Below the pieces are notes generated by a model, which saw only the letters and a program-made list of their open reading frames with translations, was not told the origin of the DNA and did no database searches. Source: Streptosporangium brasiliense (GTDB lineage: Bacteria; Actinomycetota; Actinomycetes; Streptosporangiales; Streptosporangiaceae). From it: DNA of 64,000 nucleotides. This document shows positions 44,256-52,343 of this stretch, piece after piece. The stretch spans positions 1,426,001-1,490,000 of the forward strand of contig NZ_JAUSRB010000001.1 in assembly GCF_030811595.1 (NCBI RefSeq), written 5' to 3'. Positions within the stretch are counted from its first letter, which is position 1. Each line of letters starts with the position of its first letter. The translations under genes and the position numbers were made by a program.

Positions 44256-45581
44256 ATGACAGCACCTGTCCGGATATTGATCGTCGGCGGCGGCTATGTC
44301 GGCATGTACGTCGCCCTGCGGCTCCAGCGCAAACTCCGGCGCGGCGAGGCCCGCATCACCGTCATCAACATCGACTCATACATGACCTACCAGCCGTTCC
44401 TCCCGGAGGCGGCGGCAGGCAACGTCGAGGCCAGGCACGTCGTCGTGTCCCTGCGCCGGGTCCTGAACAAGTGCGAGATCCTCAACGGCTGGGTGGCCGG
44501 CATCGACCCCGTCGCCCACACCGCCGACCTGCGCCTGTACGAGGGCCCCGGCCGTACCCTGTCCTACGACATCCTGGTCTTCGCGCCGGGCTCCATCTCC
44601 CGGACCCTGCCCATCCCGGGCCTGGCCGAGTGGGGCATCGGCTTCAAGAACGTCGAGGAGGCCATCCACCTCCGCGACCACGTGCTCGCCCAGCTCGACC
44701 TGGCCGAGTCCACCACCGACAGTGCCGTCCGGTCCAGGGCGCTGACCTTCGTCTTCGTCGGCGCGGGCTTCGCCGGCGTCGAGGCACTGGCCGAGCTGGA
44801 GGACATGGCCCGCGACGTCTGCCGCTACTACCCGACGGTGGACCCCGGCGACATGCGCTGGTTCCTGGTGGAGGCCACCGACCGCATCCTTCCCGAGGTC
44901 GGCCCCGAGATGGGCCGCTGGACGCTGGAGCAGCTCCGCGGGCGGGGGATCGACGTGCGCATCAACACCCGGCTGAGCTCCGCCGAGGAAGGGCACATCG
45001 TGCTCGACGACGGCACCGAGTTCGACACCGACACCCTGGTGTGGACCGCCGGGGTCAGGCCGAACCCCCTCGTGCACCACAGCGGGCTCCCGCTGGACGA
45101 CAAGAGCCGGGTGAAGGCGACCGCGGAACTGGCCGTCGAGGGCTTCCCCGACGTCTTCACCGCGGGGGACTGCGCCGCCGTGCCCGACCTCACCAGGCCG
45201 GGGGAGATGTGCGCGCCCAACGCCCAGAACGCCGTACGGCAGGCCCGCCGGCTGGCCGACAACGTGGTGGCCACGCTCCGGGGCAGGGAGCGCAGGCCCT
45301 ACCGGCACGCCTACGCCGGGTCGGTGGCCAGCCTGGGACTGCACCAGGGGGTCGCCCAGATCTACGGCCGCAAGATCCGCGGCCTGCCCGCCTGGTTCAT
45401 GCACCGGACCTACCATCTGTCGCGGGTCCCCACCGTGAACAAGAAGGTCCGGGTGATGACCGACTGGACCCTGGGGCTGTTCTTCCGCAGGGAGACCGTC
45501 TCGCTCGGCGCGATAACCCGTCCCCGCCAGGAGTTCGAGCTCGCCGCCCGGACCGAGTCCGGCGTCCCGGCGTCCCGCTGA
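44256..45581 (+). CDS. Type II NADH dehydrogenase (NDH-2)
   Basis: 441 residues from ATG 44256. Two nucleotide-binding motifs, RILIVGGGYVGMYVALRL for FAD at the N-terminus and FVFVGAGFAGVEALAEL for NADH, with TAGVRPNP and FTAGDCAAVPD closing the FAD site. The C-terminal third has amphipathic helices for membrane contact. It feeds electrons from NADH to the quinone pool without pumping protons. No clear ribosome binding site; a TTG at 44238 is an alternative start. Confidence 0.92.
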   Translation: MTAPVRILIVGGGYVGMYVALRLQRKLRRGEARITVINIDSYMTYQPFLPEAAAGNVEARHVVVSLRRVLNKCEILNGWVAGIDPVAHTADLRLYEGPGRTLSYDILVFAPGSISRTLPIPGLAEWGIGFKNVEEAIHLRDHVLAQLDLAESTTDSAVRSRALTFVFVGAGFAGVEALAELEDMARDVCRYYPTVDPGDMRWFLVEATDRILPEVGPEMGRWTLEQLRGRGIDVRINTRLSSAEEGHIVLDDGTEFDTDTLVWTAGVRPNPLVHHSGLPLDDKSRVKATAELAVEGFPDVFTAGDCAAVPDLTRPGEMCAPNAQNAVRQARRLADNVVATLRGRERRPYRHAYAGSVASLGLHQGVAQIYGRKIRGLPAWFMHRTYHLSRVPTVNKKVRVMTDWTLGLFFRRETVSLGAITRPRQEFELAARTESGVPASR

Positions 45582-45615
45582 CCCGTCCCGGCCTCTCCGA
45601 GGGGCCCTACTTGAA

Positions 45616-45690
45616 GGCCCGTCCGGGGCTTCTCCTCAAGGGCCCGTCCGGGGCTTCTCCTGAAGGGCCCGTCCGGGGCTTCTCCTGAAG
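45616..45690. repeat. 25-bp tandem repeat, three copies
   Basis: Copies at 45616-45640, 45641-45665 and 45666-45690 differ only at one position (CTCAAG or CTGAAG). A degenerate fourth copy reaches about 45717. The array starts 34 bp behind the NDH-2 stop. Confidence 0.92.
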
Positions 45691-45854
45691 GGGGGCCCTC
45701 CGGTGTCTCTCCTCAAGGGGCCGTCCGGGCCGCTCCGGCCGGAGGGGACGCCGTCCGTGTGGACGGTGCCCCCTCCGCGCGTTCCTGTCCCGGCCGCGTC
45801 CCCGTCCGCTCCGCCGGGGCGATCGGCGCGGGCCGCGGGCTCTCAGACGGGTCC

Positions 45855-46046
45855 TCAGCGCCTGCGGCGCCAGCTTCCTCCATTCCCGCTCCGCACGCCC
45901 GCCGTACCGACTCCGGCCTGGTGCAGCGCGAGCAGGAGCAGGCCGAGGAGCAGGAAGGTCGTGCCGCTGATGCCGCCGATCCTGGTGTTGATCAGATCAA
46001 GGAGAAGGCCGAGGCCGAACACGACCGCGGCAGCGATTGCGAGCAT
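45855..46046 (-). CDS. Small two-helix membrane protein
   Basis: 63 residues: hydrophobic segments at about 2-17 and 26-43 joined by LINTRIGGISG, then a basic tail ending SWRRRR. Such short proteins are common in actinobacteria beside stress genes but this one has no named family I recognise. It ends a three-gene minus-strand run with the two hydrophilic proteins upstream, four bases from the next stop. Confidence 0.65.
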   Translation of the reverse strand: MLAIAAAVVFGLGLLLDLINTRIGGISGTTFLLLGLLLLALHQAGVGTAGVRSGNGGSWRRRR

Positions 46047-46049
46047 GGG

Positions 46050-46688
46050 TCACCTCGTCCCGCTGGTCAGGGTCAGGAGCTGCTCCAGTGTCGCCCGGTA
46101 GTCGCGCAGGGCGGTACGGAGCTGCTCGGTGTCGTTGTGGTCGTTGTTCTTCCAGCGGCCCTGGAGCTCGGCGGTCCGGGCCTCTAGCGCGGTCCGCAGC
46201 GAGGTCGTGATCTCCCCGACGAGGGAGTCGGCGCGTTCCACCGAGTCACGCGGGTCGTCGACGAAACCGGCCTGGACCTCCTGCCAGCGCCGCCGTACCT
46301 GTTCGGAGTCGTGATCGAAGAGGGGGCCGCCGGTGGTGTCGGCGCTGTGCGTGACGTCCGGGATGTGTGCGGCGTCGGTGGTGTGCCCGGTGTGCCCGGT
46401 GTCCGCCGGGTCGGGCCGGTCGGCGTGGGCCGCCGCCTGACCGGGCACCGGAAGGCCCGCGGGCCTGTCCGCGATCACCGTCGGCGTGTCGTCGTCGTCC
46501 AGGTCGCCGCGGCGGCCGTCGTCCAGGCCGTCGCGGCGCTCCGGGAGCACCCCGCCGTGACGCGGCTCCTGGGAGCTGTGACGCGGTTCCTGGGTGGCGG
46601 GCATCCCGTCGGCGCGCTGGGGCGGGATGCTCAGATCGTCGTCATCGTGCTTGTAGACCAGGCGGTCTTCATGCTGCCGGTCGTTCAT
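46050..46688 (-). CDS. Hydrophilic protein with a conserved C-terminal helical domain
   Basis: 212 residues. The first 110 are Asp/His/Arg-rich and disordered-looking with short repeats (TQEPRHSSQEPRHG). The last 90 form a helical domain, RRRWQEVQAGFVDDPRDSV to LRDYRATLEQLLTL. That domain recurs in the product of the upstream gene (46695-47333), so the two are paralogues. Members of this type occur widely in actinobacteria without known function. Confidence 0.7.
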   Translation of the reverse strand: MNDRQHEDRLVYKHDDDDLSIPPQRADGMPATQEPRHSSQEPRHGGVLPERRDGLDDGRRGDLDDDDTPTVIADRPAGLPVPGQAAAHADRPDPADTGHTGHTTDAAHIPDVTHSADTTGGPLFDHDSEQVRRRWQEVQAGFVDDPRDSVERADSLVGEITTSLRTALEARTAELQGRWKNNDHNDTEQLRTALRDYRATLEQLLTLTSGTR

Positions 46689-46694
46689 GTGGGA

Positions 46695-47333
46695 TCACCG
46701 TCCTCGGGGGTCGTGGCGGCCGGTCCGCCCGTCGTCGTTGGTCGTCTCTCCCGCGCGCGGACCGGTGTGCCGCGCGGAGGGGCCGCCGTTGACCGCGCCC
46801 TCGGGGGCCGCGAGCAGCTCCTCGAACAGGACGCGGTAGTGGACCATGGCCTGCCGGAGCTCCTCGGTGGAGGCCTCCTTGTGGGCGGCGCGGCTGCTGA
46901 TCTCGTGAGCCTGCCGGTAGTGGCCGAGAGTGCGGCCGTGTGCCACCGAAAGGTCGGACAGGCGCTGCTCGAAGTCATCGGTCGGATAGCCCCGCTCCGC
47001 CATCACGGAGGTCACCAGGTGATCGGCCTCGGTCACCGCGAAACCCGGAGCGTCCACGAACCGCTCCTGGACCTCCATCCACTTCTTGGCGTAGGCGTCA
47101 CGTGTCCCGGAGTCGAGCGGCCGGATGTCGAGGGAGTTGACACGCTGCTCGCGGGCGATGAGCTCCTGCTCGGCCTCGTGCCGTGTGTCGCGCTCCCGCA
47201 GGGCGCGTTCGTACTCGGGGCCGAATCGATCGCGGAGTCGGTGCCGGCGTCGCTGTTGCAGTACGGCATAGCCGACTGCGATGATCGCCACCACCGCGAC
47301 CACGATGACGGCCACCCAGATCACAGTGGACAT
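46695..47333 (-). CDS. Membrane-anchored paralogue of the downstream hydrophilic protein
   Basis: 212 residues from ATG 47333 behind GGAGG at five bases. One N-terminal membrane helix (5-25), a charged coiled-coil-like region (about 28-75), then the same domain as in the downstream gene: KKWMEVQERFVDAPGFAV and LRQAMVHYRVLFEELLAA. The topology suggests a cytoplasmic domain tethered to the membrane. Six bases separate the two genes. Confidence 0.72.
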   Translation of the reverse strand: MSTVIWVAVIVVAVVAIIAVGYAVLQQRRRHRLRDRFGPEYERALRERDTRHEAEQELIAREQRVNSLDIRPLDSGTRDAYAKKWMEVQERFVDAPGFAVTEADHLVTSVMAERGYPTDDFEQRLSDLSVAHGRTLGHYRQAHEISSRAAHKEASTEELRQAMVHYRVLFEELLAAPEGAVNGGPSARHTGPRAGETTNDDGRTGRHDPRGR

Positions 47334-47532
47334 GGCTGCCTCCGGTCGTGTAAGCGGTTGTCCCCGTGCGCTGCCCCGGAGACAAGCCTCGAAACCGGCC
47401 GCCCATGTCGGCGCCCGCCATCAAAAATTTTCTGAACCGGTGTTTTGTCGAGCTTTTCCGGACGGCCGGCGGCTTCGGCGCGGTCTTTCCGTCCAGCGGT
47501 CCAGTGGTCCGGCGGTCGCGGTGATACGCGCG

Positions 47533-47694
47533 CCCGCGCGGTTCGGCTCGCGCGGGTTCGGCCCGTGCAGGTTTGGCCCGCGCGGGTTCGAACCGTGTGG
47601 TTCAGGCCGCGTGGTTCAGGCCGTGCGGGTTCGGGGCGTGCGGTTCGGGTGGCGTGGGTTCGAACCGTGCGGGTTCGAACCGTGCGGGTTCAGG
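47533..47694. repeat. Minisatellite of about eleven 14-16-bp units
   Basis: Units built on CGTGCGGGTTCGAAC run head to tail across about 160 bp; the last ones are nearly identical. The final unit contains the stop codon (47690-47692) of the HTH gene on the minus strand. The rest of the gap (47334-47532) holds an AT-richer block near 47420 but no gene. Confidence 0.85.
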
Positions 47695-48139
47695 CCGGGT
47701 CCTGGTCCCGCGCGGGCTCCAGCGTCCTGCGGGCCGCGGCCAGGACCGTCTCGACGAGCGACCGCCCGGGGACGGCCGGGATCTCGTGGAACCCCCGGTC
47801 CGGCTCGTAGGCGACGTCCAGGCCGTCGGCCACCAGCCGGTCGGCCCAGCGCAGCGCGGTGTTGAGCTTCTCCGAGGGGATCGCGCGTCCCTGGGCCACG
47901 GACGACAGGTTGCGCAGGTTCGTGGCCGGGCCCGACTGGCTGTGCGAGCGGTCCAGCTTCCATGGGATCGCCCGGGAGTGGTCGAGCATCGGCTTGGAGA
48001 GCCCCGCGGCCCTCTTGGCCTGCAGGATTCCCGATTCGCTCACTCCGAACCGCGCGGCCAGCTCCGCGTTGGACAGCCCTTGCCGGACGAGCCGTCGCAG
48101 CTCGTCCTGGTCGATCAGCGCTCTGCGCCCCACCTGCAC
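47690..48139 (-). CDS. Helix-turn-helix protein of unknown role
   Basis: 149 residues from GTG 48139 (a GTG at 48133 is also possible); the frame is open to 48289 but would then run into the tRNA gene. The N-terminal 45 residues contain a helix-turn-helix, ELRRLVRQGLSNAELAARFG followed by VSESGILQAKRAAGL. The remainder is conserved-looking but unfamiliar (IPWKLDRSHSQSGPATNLR; ALRWADRLVADGLDVAYEP). It may be a DNA-binding regulator; it stands beside tRNA-Pro. Confidence 0.65.
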   Translation of the reverse strand: MQVGRRALIDQDELRRLVRQGLSNAELAARFGVSESGILQAKRAAGLSKPMLDHSRAIPWKLDRSHSQSGPATNLRNLSSVAQGRAIPSEKLNTALRWADRLVADGLDVAYEPDRGFHEIPAVPGRSLVETVLAAARRTLEPARDQDPA

Positions 48140-48246
48140 CCCGTCTCTCGCGTGATCACATCCGCCGGCTGGACGCCTTGGCGTGCGCACGTCCAGCCGA
48201 TCTGCGCTAAGGTTATGACGTCCCGCCCGAGAGGGCGCAGGACAAC

Positions 48247-48316
<70 letters not shown>

Positions 48317-48323
<7 letters not shown>

Positions 48324-48339
48324 GGTTCTCACTGGTCGG
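48317..48339 (+). other. Hairpin overlapping the tRNA 3' end
   Basis: CCGACCAG (48317-48324), which contains the 3' acceptor end and CCA, pairs exactly with CTGGTCGG (48332-48339). In the precursor this fold competes with the acceptor stem. It may be a processing signal or chance. Confidence 0.6.
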
Positions 48340-48340
48340 C

Positions 48341-48370
48341 AAGGGTGTCACCCGCAAGGGAGACACCCTT
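48341..48370 (+). terminator. Terminator of tRNA-Pro
   Basis: AAGGGTGTC and GACACCCTT form a 9-bp stem with a 12-nt loop, followed by TCTGCATT, 18 nt behind the tRNA. Confidence 0.75.
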
Positions 48371-48752
48371 TCTGCATTGCGGGGCACGGTTTTCTGCATT
48401 GTGGGCACGTTCTGCACCGTGGGGCACGGACCGGGTGATCTCCGGGTCCTCGGAGAAGTGCAGAATCCGACCGGGTCCGGCCGCATGATCCGTGTCCACC
48501 GTCCCGTCCCGCGGAGCGGATGAGCCCGCGCACCCTTCCGGACAGCCGTCCCGTGCCCGGGATGCCCTACCTGCCCGAGCGGGCTGGACCGACCGGCGTC
48601 AGGGGTGGGCCGGCCGGAGCGTGGCCGCCGGCTGGATCGCCGGCACACCCTCCGGCGCCAACCGGACGCCGCGCACCATGGGTCCGAGCGTTCCGAGGGC
48701 GTCTGATCGCCCAGCCGGGAGCCGTCGAACGGCGGGCCAGGGCTTCCGTAAG
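48371..48752. other. Gap with short degenerate repeats and no gene
   Basis: About 380 bases. Just after the terminator, TTCTGCA - GGGGCACG occurs three times in degenerate form within 60 bp (48369-48430). Several open frames in the rest have no coding character. No attachment-site repeat of the tRNA 3' end is seen. Confidence 0.5.
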
Positions 48753-48785
48753 CACTTAGGGTGATGATTTAATCACTTGGTGTGA
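48753..48785. promoter_or_regulatory. Candidate operator upstream of the small secreted protein
   Basis: Two direct half-sites, CACTTAGGGTGA and CACTTGGTGTGA, 21 bp apart (two helical turns), enclose the near-palindrome GTGATGATTTAATCAC. The region is markedly AT-rich and ends 35 bp before the gene start. Confidence 0.45.
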
Positions 48786-48819
48786 CCATGGCAGTTGTTC
48801 CCCCAGAGAAAGACACACC

Positions 48820-49083
48820 ATGATCAAAACAGCACTGAAGGCCGGGGCTGCGGCACTCACGGCAGCCGCGCTGCTCGCCGCGCCGGCCCTCTCGGCCCCC
48901 GTCCAGGCCGCGACCGTCGACGCGACCAGCCAGATGCCTGCCGGCGATGATGTCTACCGTGACTGGTACACCAGCCACTCCAACTGCGTGACGGCCGGTC
49001 AGGGCGGAATCGACCGGGGCCACTGGGATCACTACACCTGTTCCGAAGGCGATTGGCTCTGGCACCTGTGGACCAACCGCTGA
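48820..49083 (+). CDS. Small secreted protein
   Basis: 87 residues. Signal peptide of about 30 residues (KTALKAGAAALTAAALLAAP, cut near VQAA). The mature part of about 57 residues is rich in Trp, His, Asp and Tyr (YRDWYTSHSNCVTAG; RGHWDHYTCSEGDWLW) with two cysteines that could form one disulfide. I do not recognise the family. A distinctive AT-rich operator-like element lies upstream, and a strong terminator downstream, so it is a regulated single gene. Confidence 0.75.
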   Translation: MIKTALKAGAAALTAAALLAAPALSAPVQAATVDATSQMPAGDDVYRDWYTSHSNCVTAGQGGIDRGHWDHYTCSEGDWLWHLWTNR

Positions 49084-49173
49084 ACGGCGCGGACCTCGTC
49101 GGCCGCAAGGTGCCCCCGCCGCCCTGACCAGGGTGAACGGCGGAACACCGGTTAACTGGATCTACGTCGTGAT

Positions 49174-49207
49174 GGAGCCCGGACCGCACGCCAGCGGTCC
49201 GGGCTCC
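49174..49207. terminator. Bidirectional terminator
   Basis: Perfect 14-bp stem GGAGCCCGGACCGC with loop ACGCCA between the converging secreted-protein and HxlR genes. Confidence 0.85.
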
Positions 49208-49259
49208 GTCGTCGGGCGCCGGAACGGCGGGCCGACCGCCTGCCGCCTGGCGGCTGGGG

Positions 49260-49745
49260 TCACGTCCGGGGGGACGCCGCCGCGTCGGGCTTGCGGACCC
49301 CGGTCGACTCGACGGTGAGCGCGGTGCCGGCGGCGTCGCGGGGCTGGAGTTCGGGCACGATCGCCCCGCGCTCGTCGACGAGCACCGAGTGCGGCTCGTG
49401 AGGGGCGAACAGGTGGCGTTCGCCCCACTGGCGCAGGGCGACGACCGTGGCGAACAGATTCCGTCCGGCCTCGGTCAGGACATACTCCTGCCGTTTGCCC
49501 GAGGGGGCCGTCCGGCGGGCCAGAATGCCGTGCTCGACGAGGCGGCGCAGGCGGACGCTGAGGATGTTGCGCGCCACGCCGAGGCGTTCCTGGAAGTCGG
49601 TGAACGCGCGTGCGCCGTCCATCGCATCGCGGATGATCAGCAGGGTCCACCGGTCACCGATCAGGTCGACCGTGCGTGCCACCGGGCAGGTGGAGTCGGT
49701 CCACCGGCCGCCCGGAGGGGTCGGTGCGGGTTGCTCGCCGGTCAT
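49260..49745 (-). CDS. HxlR family transcriptional regulator
   Basis: 161 residues. The HxlR pattern is clear: CPVARTVDLIGDRWTLLIIR with the redox-type N-terminal cysteine, FTDFQERLGVARNILSVRL as recognition helix region and LVEHGILARR before the wing. The C-terminal 50 residues extend the usual 110-residue domain. It is divergent from an MFS exporter and likely controls it. Confidence 0.92.
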   Translation of the reverse strand: MTGEQPAPTPPGGRWTDSTCPVARTVDLIGDRWTLLIIRDAMDGARAFTDFQERLGVARNILSVRLRRLVEHGILARRTAPSGKRQEYVLTEAGRNLFATVVALRQWGERHLFAPHEPHSVLVDERGAIVPELQPRDAAGTALTVESTGVRKPDAAASPRT

Positions 49746-49760
49746 GCGCCACCTCCAAAG

Positions 49761-49803
49761 AGTTGCGATTTGAAACTATTATGCCTTACCTTCAATCAGT
49801 TGC
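49761..49803. promoter_or_regulatory. Candidate HxlR operator region
   Basis: AGTTGC occurs at 49761-49766 and 49798-49803 in the AT-rich 83-bp gap between the divergent HxlR and MFS genes; the first is part of AGTT - 9 nt - AACT, a small inverted repeat. Assignment rests on position. Confidence 0.4.
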
Positions 49804-49828
49804 ATTTTGCTACCAATTGGAGGTCGGG

Positions 49829-51076
49829 ATGGATCGGGGATCGGGACGCGGGCGCCGGACGCTGCTGGCCGTGGTGTGCGCGGTGGCGGTGTCGACCATC
49901 TACGCGGCCCAGCCCGTCCTGGAGCGGATGGGGACCGACCTCGGGCTGAGCGCGGGCGGGCTGGGCTGGGTCGTCGGCGTCGGACAGCTCGGATATCTGG
50001 CCGGCCTGATCCTGCTCGTGCCGCTGGGCGACCTGCTGGACCGGCGCCGGCTCATGGCCTGCCATCTCACCCTCGCCGCGCTCGGCACCGGCCTGGTGGC
50101 CGTCACCGAACAGCCGGCGGTGGCGTTGATCGGTCTGGCCGTGGCGGGCGTGTTCGCCGTGGTCGTGCAGATCGCCGTGGCCTATGCCGCGGCCACCTCC
50201 GCCGCACCCGAGCGCGGGCGTGACATCGGCGTCGTCACCTCCGGGGTCGTGATCGGCATCCTGGGCGGCCGGGTGCTCGCGGGGCTCCTCGCCGACCTCG
50301 CCGGCTGGCGCGGTATTTATCTCACCCTCACGATCCTCTCCCTCGCGCTGGCGGCCGCCGTCCTCGCCGTGCTCCCCCCGGACGCCCGGAGGTCACCGCG
50401 CGACCGGGACGGCCGCCGCGGTGGCGCCCGGCGGTATGCGCGGGCGATCGGCACCGTGGGGCGACTGACGGCGACGGACCGCCTGTTCCGGGGGCGGGCG
50501 CTGATCGCGTTCTTCCTGTTCGCCTCCTTCGGCACGCTCTGGAGCGGGATCGCGCTGCCGCTGTCGGCCGAGCGCTGGCAGCTGTCGACCACCCAGATCG
50601 GCCTGTTCGGCCTCGCGGGTCTGGCCGGAGCCCTCGGTGCCGCGCGGGCAGGACGCTGGGCCGACCGCGGTCGCTCCGGCTCCGTGACCGGATGGTCCCT
50701 GGCCGTTCTGATCGCCTCGTGGGGGCTGACCGCCCTGACCGGTCATTCGCTGTGGTCGCTGGGCGCGGGCATCGTGCTGCTCGACTTCGCCGTGCAAGCC
50801 GTGCACGTCACCAGCCAGCAGCTCATCACCGCGGCCCGCCCCGACCGGGCCAGCGGCACCATCGGCGCCTACATGGTCTTCTACTCCCTCGGCTCCGGTC
50901 TCGGCGCCGTGACCACCACCTGGGCCTACGATGCCGCCGGGTGGGCCGCCGCGAGTGTGCTCGGCGCCGGCTACGCCACCGCCGCCCTGGTGATCTGGGC
51001 GCTGCACCGGCGGCCTCACGGCGACATCGGTACGGGCGAGCTCACCGCGACAGAGAACACGATGACCACTCCATGA
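49829..51076 (+). CDS. MFS transporter, drug exporter type
   Basis: 415 residues from ATG 49829 with GGAGG five bases upstream. Twelve membrane segments; the loop after helix 2 reads PLGDLLDRRRLM, the MFS signature, and the second half repeats it weakly (AGRWADRGRSG). It probably exports a small toxic compound or metabolite and is regulated by the divergent HxlR protein. Confidence 0.9.
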   Translation: MDRGSGRGRRTLLAVVCAVAVSTIYAAQPVLERMGTDLGLSAGGLGWVVGVGQLGYLAGLILLVPLGDLLDRRRLMACHLTLAALGTGLVAVTEQPAVALIGLAVAGVFAVVVQIAVAYAAATSAAPERGRDIGVVTSGVVIGILGGRVLAGLLADLAGWRGIYLTLTILSLALAAAVLAVLPPDARRSPRDRDGRRGGARRYARAIGTVGRLTATDRLFRGRALIAFFLFASFGTLWSGIALPLSAERWQLSTTQIGLFGLAGLAGALGAARAGRWADRGRSGSVTGWSLAVLIASWGLTALTGHSLWSLGAGIVLLDFAVQAVHVTSQQLITAARPDRASGTIGAYMVFYSLGSGLGAVTTTWAYDAAGWAAASVLGAGYATAALVIWALHRRPHGDIGTGELTATENTMTTP

Positions 51077-51229
51077 GGCCATCGCCGCGGGCGGGGGCCA
51101 CGGCCTGGCCCTGCTCGATCCGTCCGGAACCGCCCGGGATCCGGCCGAGGGGGCGCGCGGCACCCGTCCTGATCGTTCTCGGCGCCAACGGCTGTCCGAG
51201 CCGGGGAAGCGGCCCAAGCCGGCAGTTCC

Positions 51230-51490
51230 ATAGCCGGTCACGAGGTGTCGGCGGCCAACGACGGCGACCAGTCCACCTACTGGGAGAGCACCGACAACAG
51301 CTTCCCGCGGTGGGCACGGATCGACCTCGGCACCGCCACGAGTGTCGACCAGATCGTCCTGAAGGTGCCCGCGCCGACCGTCTGGCAGACCCGCGTCCAG
51401 ACGCTCTCGGTCCAGGGCGGCGCCGACGGCTCCAGCTACAGCACGGTCGTGGCCTCGGCGGACCACAGGTCCCGCTGGTCGGTGGTATGA
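51230..51490 (+). pseudogene. Fragment of a discoidin (F5/8 type C, CBM32-like) domain
   Basis: About 85 codons match the middle of a galactose-binding-like domain: HEVSAANDGDQSTYWEST, FPRWARIDLGTATSVDQIVL, TRVQTLSVQGGADG. Neither the usual signal peptide and catalytic module nor the end of the domain is present; upstream sequence in other frames is not conserved. It is the relic of a secreted carbohydrate-active enzyme. The remaining bases to 51741 are AT-rich and contain only the promoter of the next gene. Confidence 0.6.
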
Positions 51491-51741
51491 GCCTGCTCAC
51501 CCACAAGAACGTGGGCGTGTGGGAAATCAGCCGGAAATCCCTTGGGGTAATTCTCCGCCATAAGCAGATCATCGACTCGGGCCGCCGACTAACCGGAGGA
51601 TGATCTCTTTTGATGGCATTTGAGATGGTTTGTACCTTGTATAGCTATTTGCCGTATGTAACAGGGTATCCCCCGCTTGCGCTCATGAATGCCTCTCCGG
51701 ATCGAGGCAAATACTCTGTTATTTGCCGGAAAGGAGCAGTC

Positions 51742-52194
51742 ATGTTTGGTAAATACTCACTCATCGTCGGGCCGGCACTCGCCGCCTCCCTCGCGATCCC
51801 TCAGGGCTTCGCCGCGGAGGCCCTGGCCGCCCCGCTCCGAGCGGATCCAGAGGTGGCAGCCCCGGCGGATCCGCAGGACCCGTGCGAGACGAGGGGCCAC
51901 GGCTGCCAGCCGGGCATCACTCAGGGCCAGCTGGACGGCCATCGCTGCATCGCTCCCAACCCGCAGGGCCACGGGGACTCGGGCCTGCCGGACTTCGAGT
52001 ACGGCTACTACATAGGCTACGAACAAGGCTGGAATCACGAGGGGTGCGACGAGAGAGGGCAGTGGACGGACGACAACGGCAACGGTGAGGACAACGGCAA
52101 CGGAAACGGCGAGGACAATGGCAACGGGAATGGCAACGGCGAGGACAACGGAAACGGCAACGGAAACGGAAACGGAAATGGTGACGGCTGGTAG
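51742..52194 (+). CDS. Secreted protein with Asn-Gly/Glu-Asp repeat tail
   Basis: 150 residues from ATG 51742, with AAGGAG at five bases. Signal peptide ending near AEALAAP. The middle has three cysteines and a conserved-looking core (CETRGHGCQPGITQGQLDG; FEYGYYIGYEQGWNHEG). The C-terminal third is NGNGEDNGNGNGED-type repeat, acidic and flexible. Upstream 140 bp are unusually AT-rich for this genome. The family is unknown to me; it may coat the cell surface or bind calcium or glycans. Confidence 0.72.
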   Translation: MFGKYSLIVGPALAASLAIPQGFAAEALAAPLRADPEVAAPADPQDPCETRGHGCQPGITQGQLDGHRCIAPNPQGHGDSGLPDFEYGYYIGYEQGWNHEGCDERGQWTDDNGNGEDNGNGNGEDNGNGNGNGEDNGNGNGNGNGNGDGW

Positions 52195-52343
52195 CCGCTG
52201 ATTTCGAAAGCCCGGGGTCGCGGCAGCGCGGAGATCGGACCGGACGGCGGCATCGGCGCCGCCGAGTACGGCCCCGTCTGACGCCCCGGCGGACCGCCCG
52301 CCGTACGGCACGGCCGGGGACGCCGGCGGAGCCTCCCGGACGG

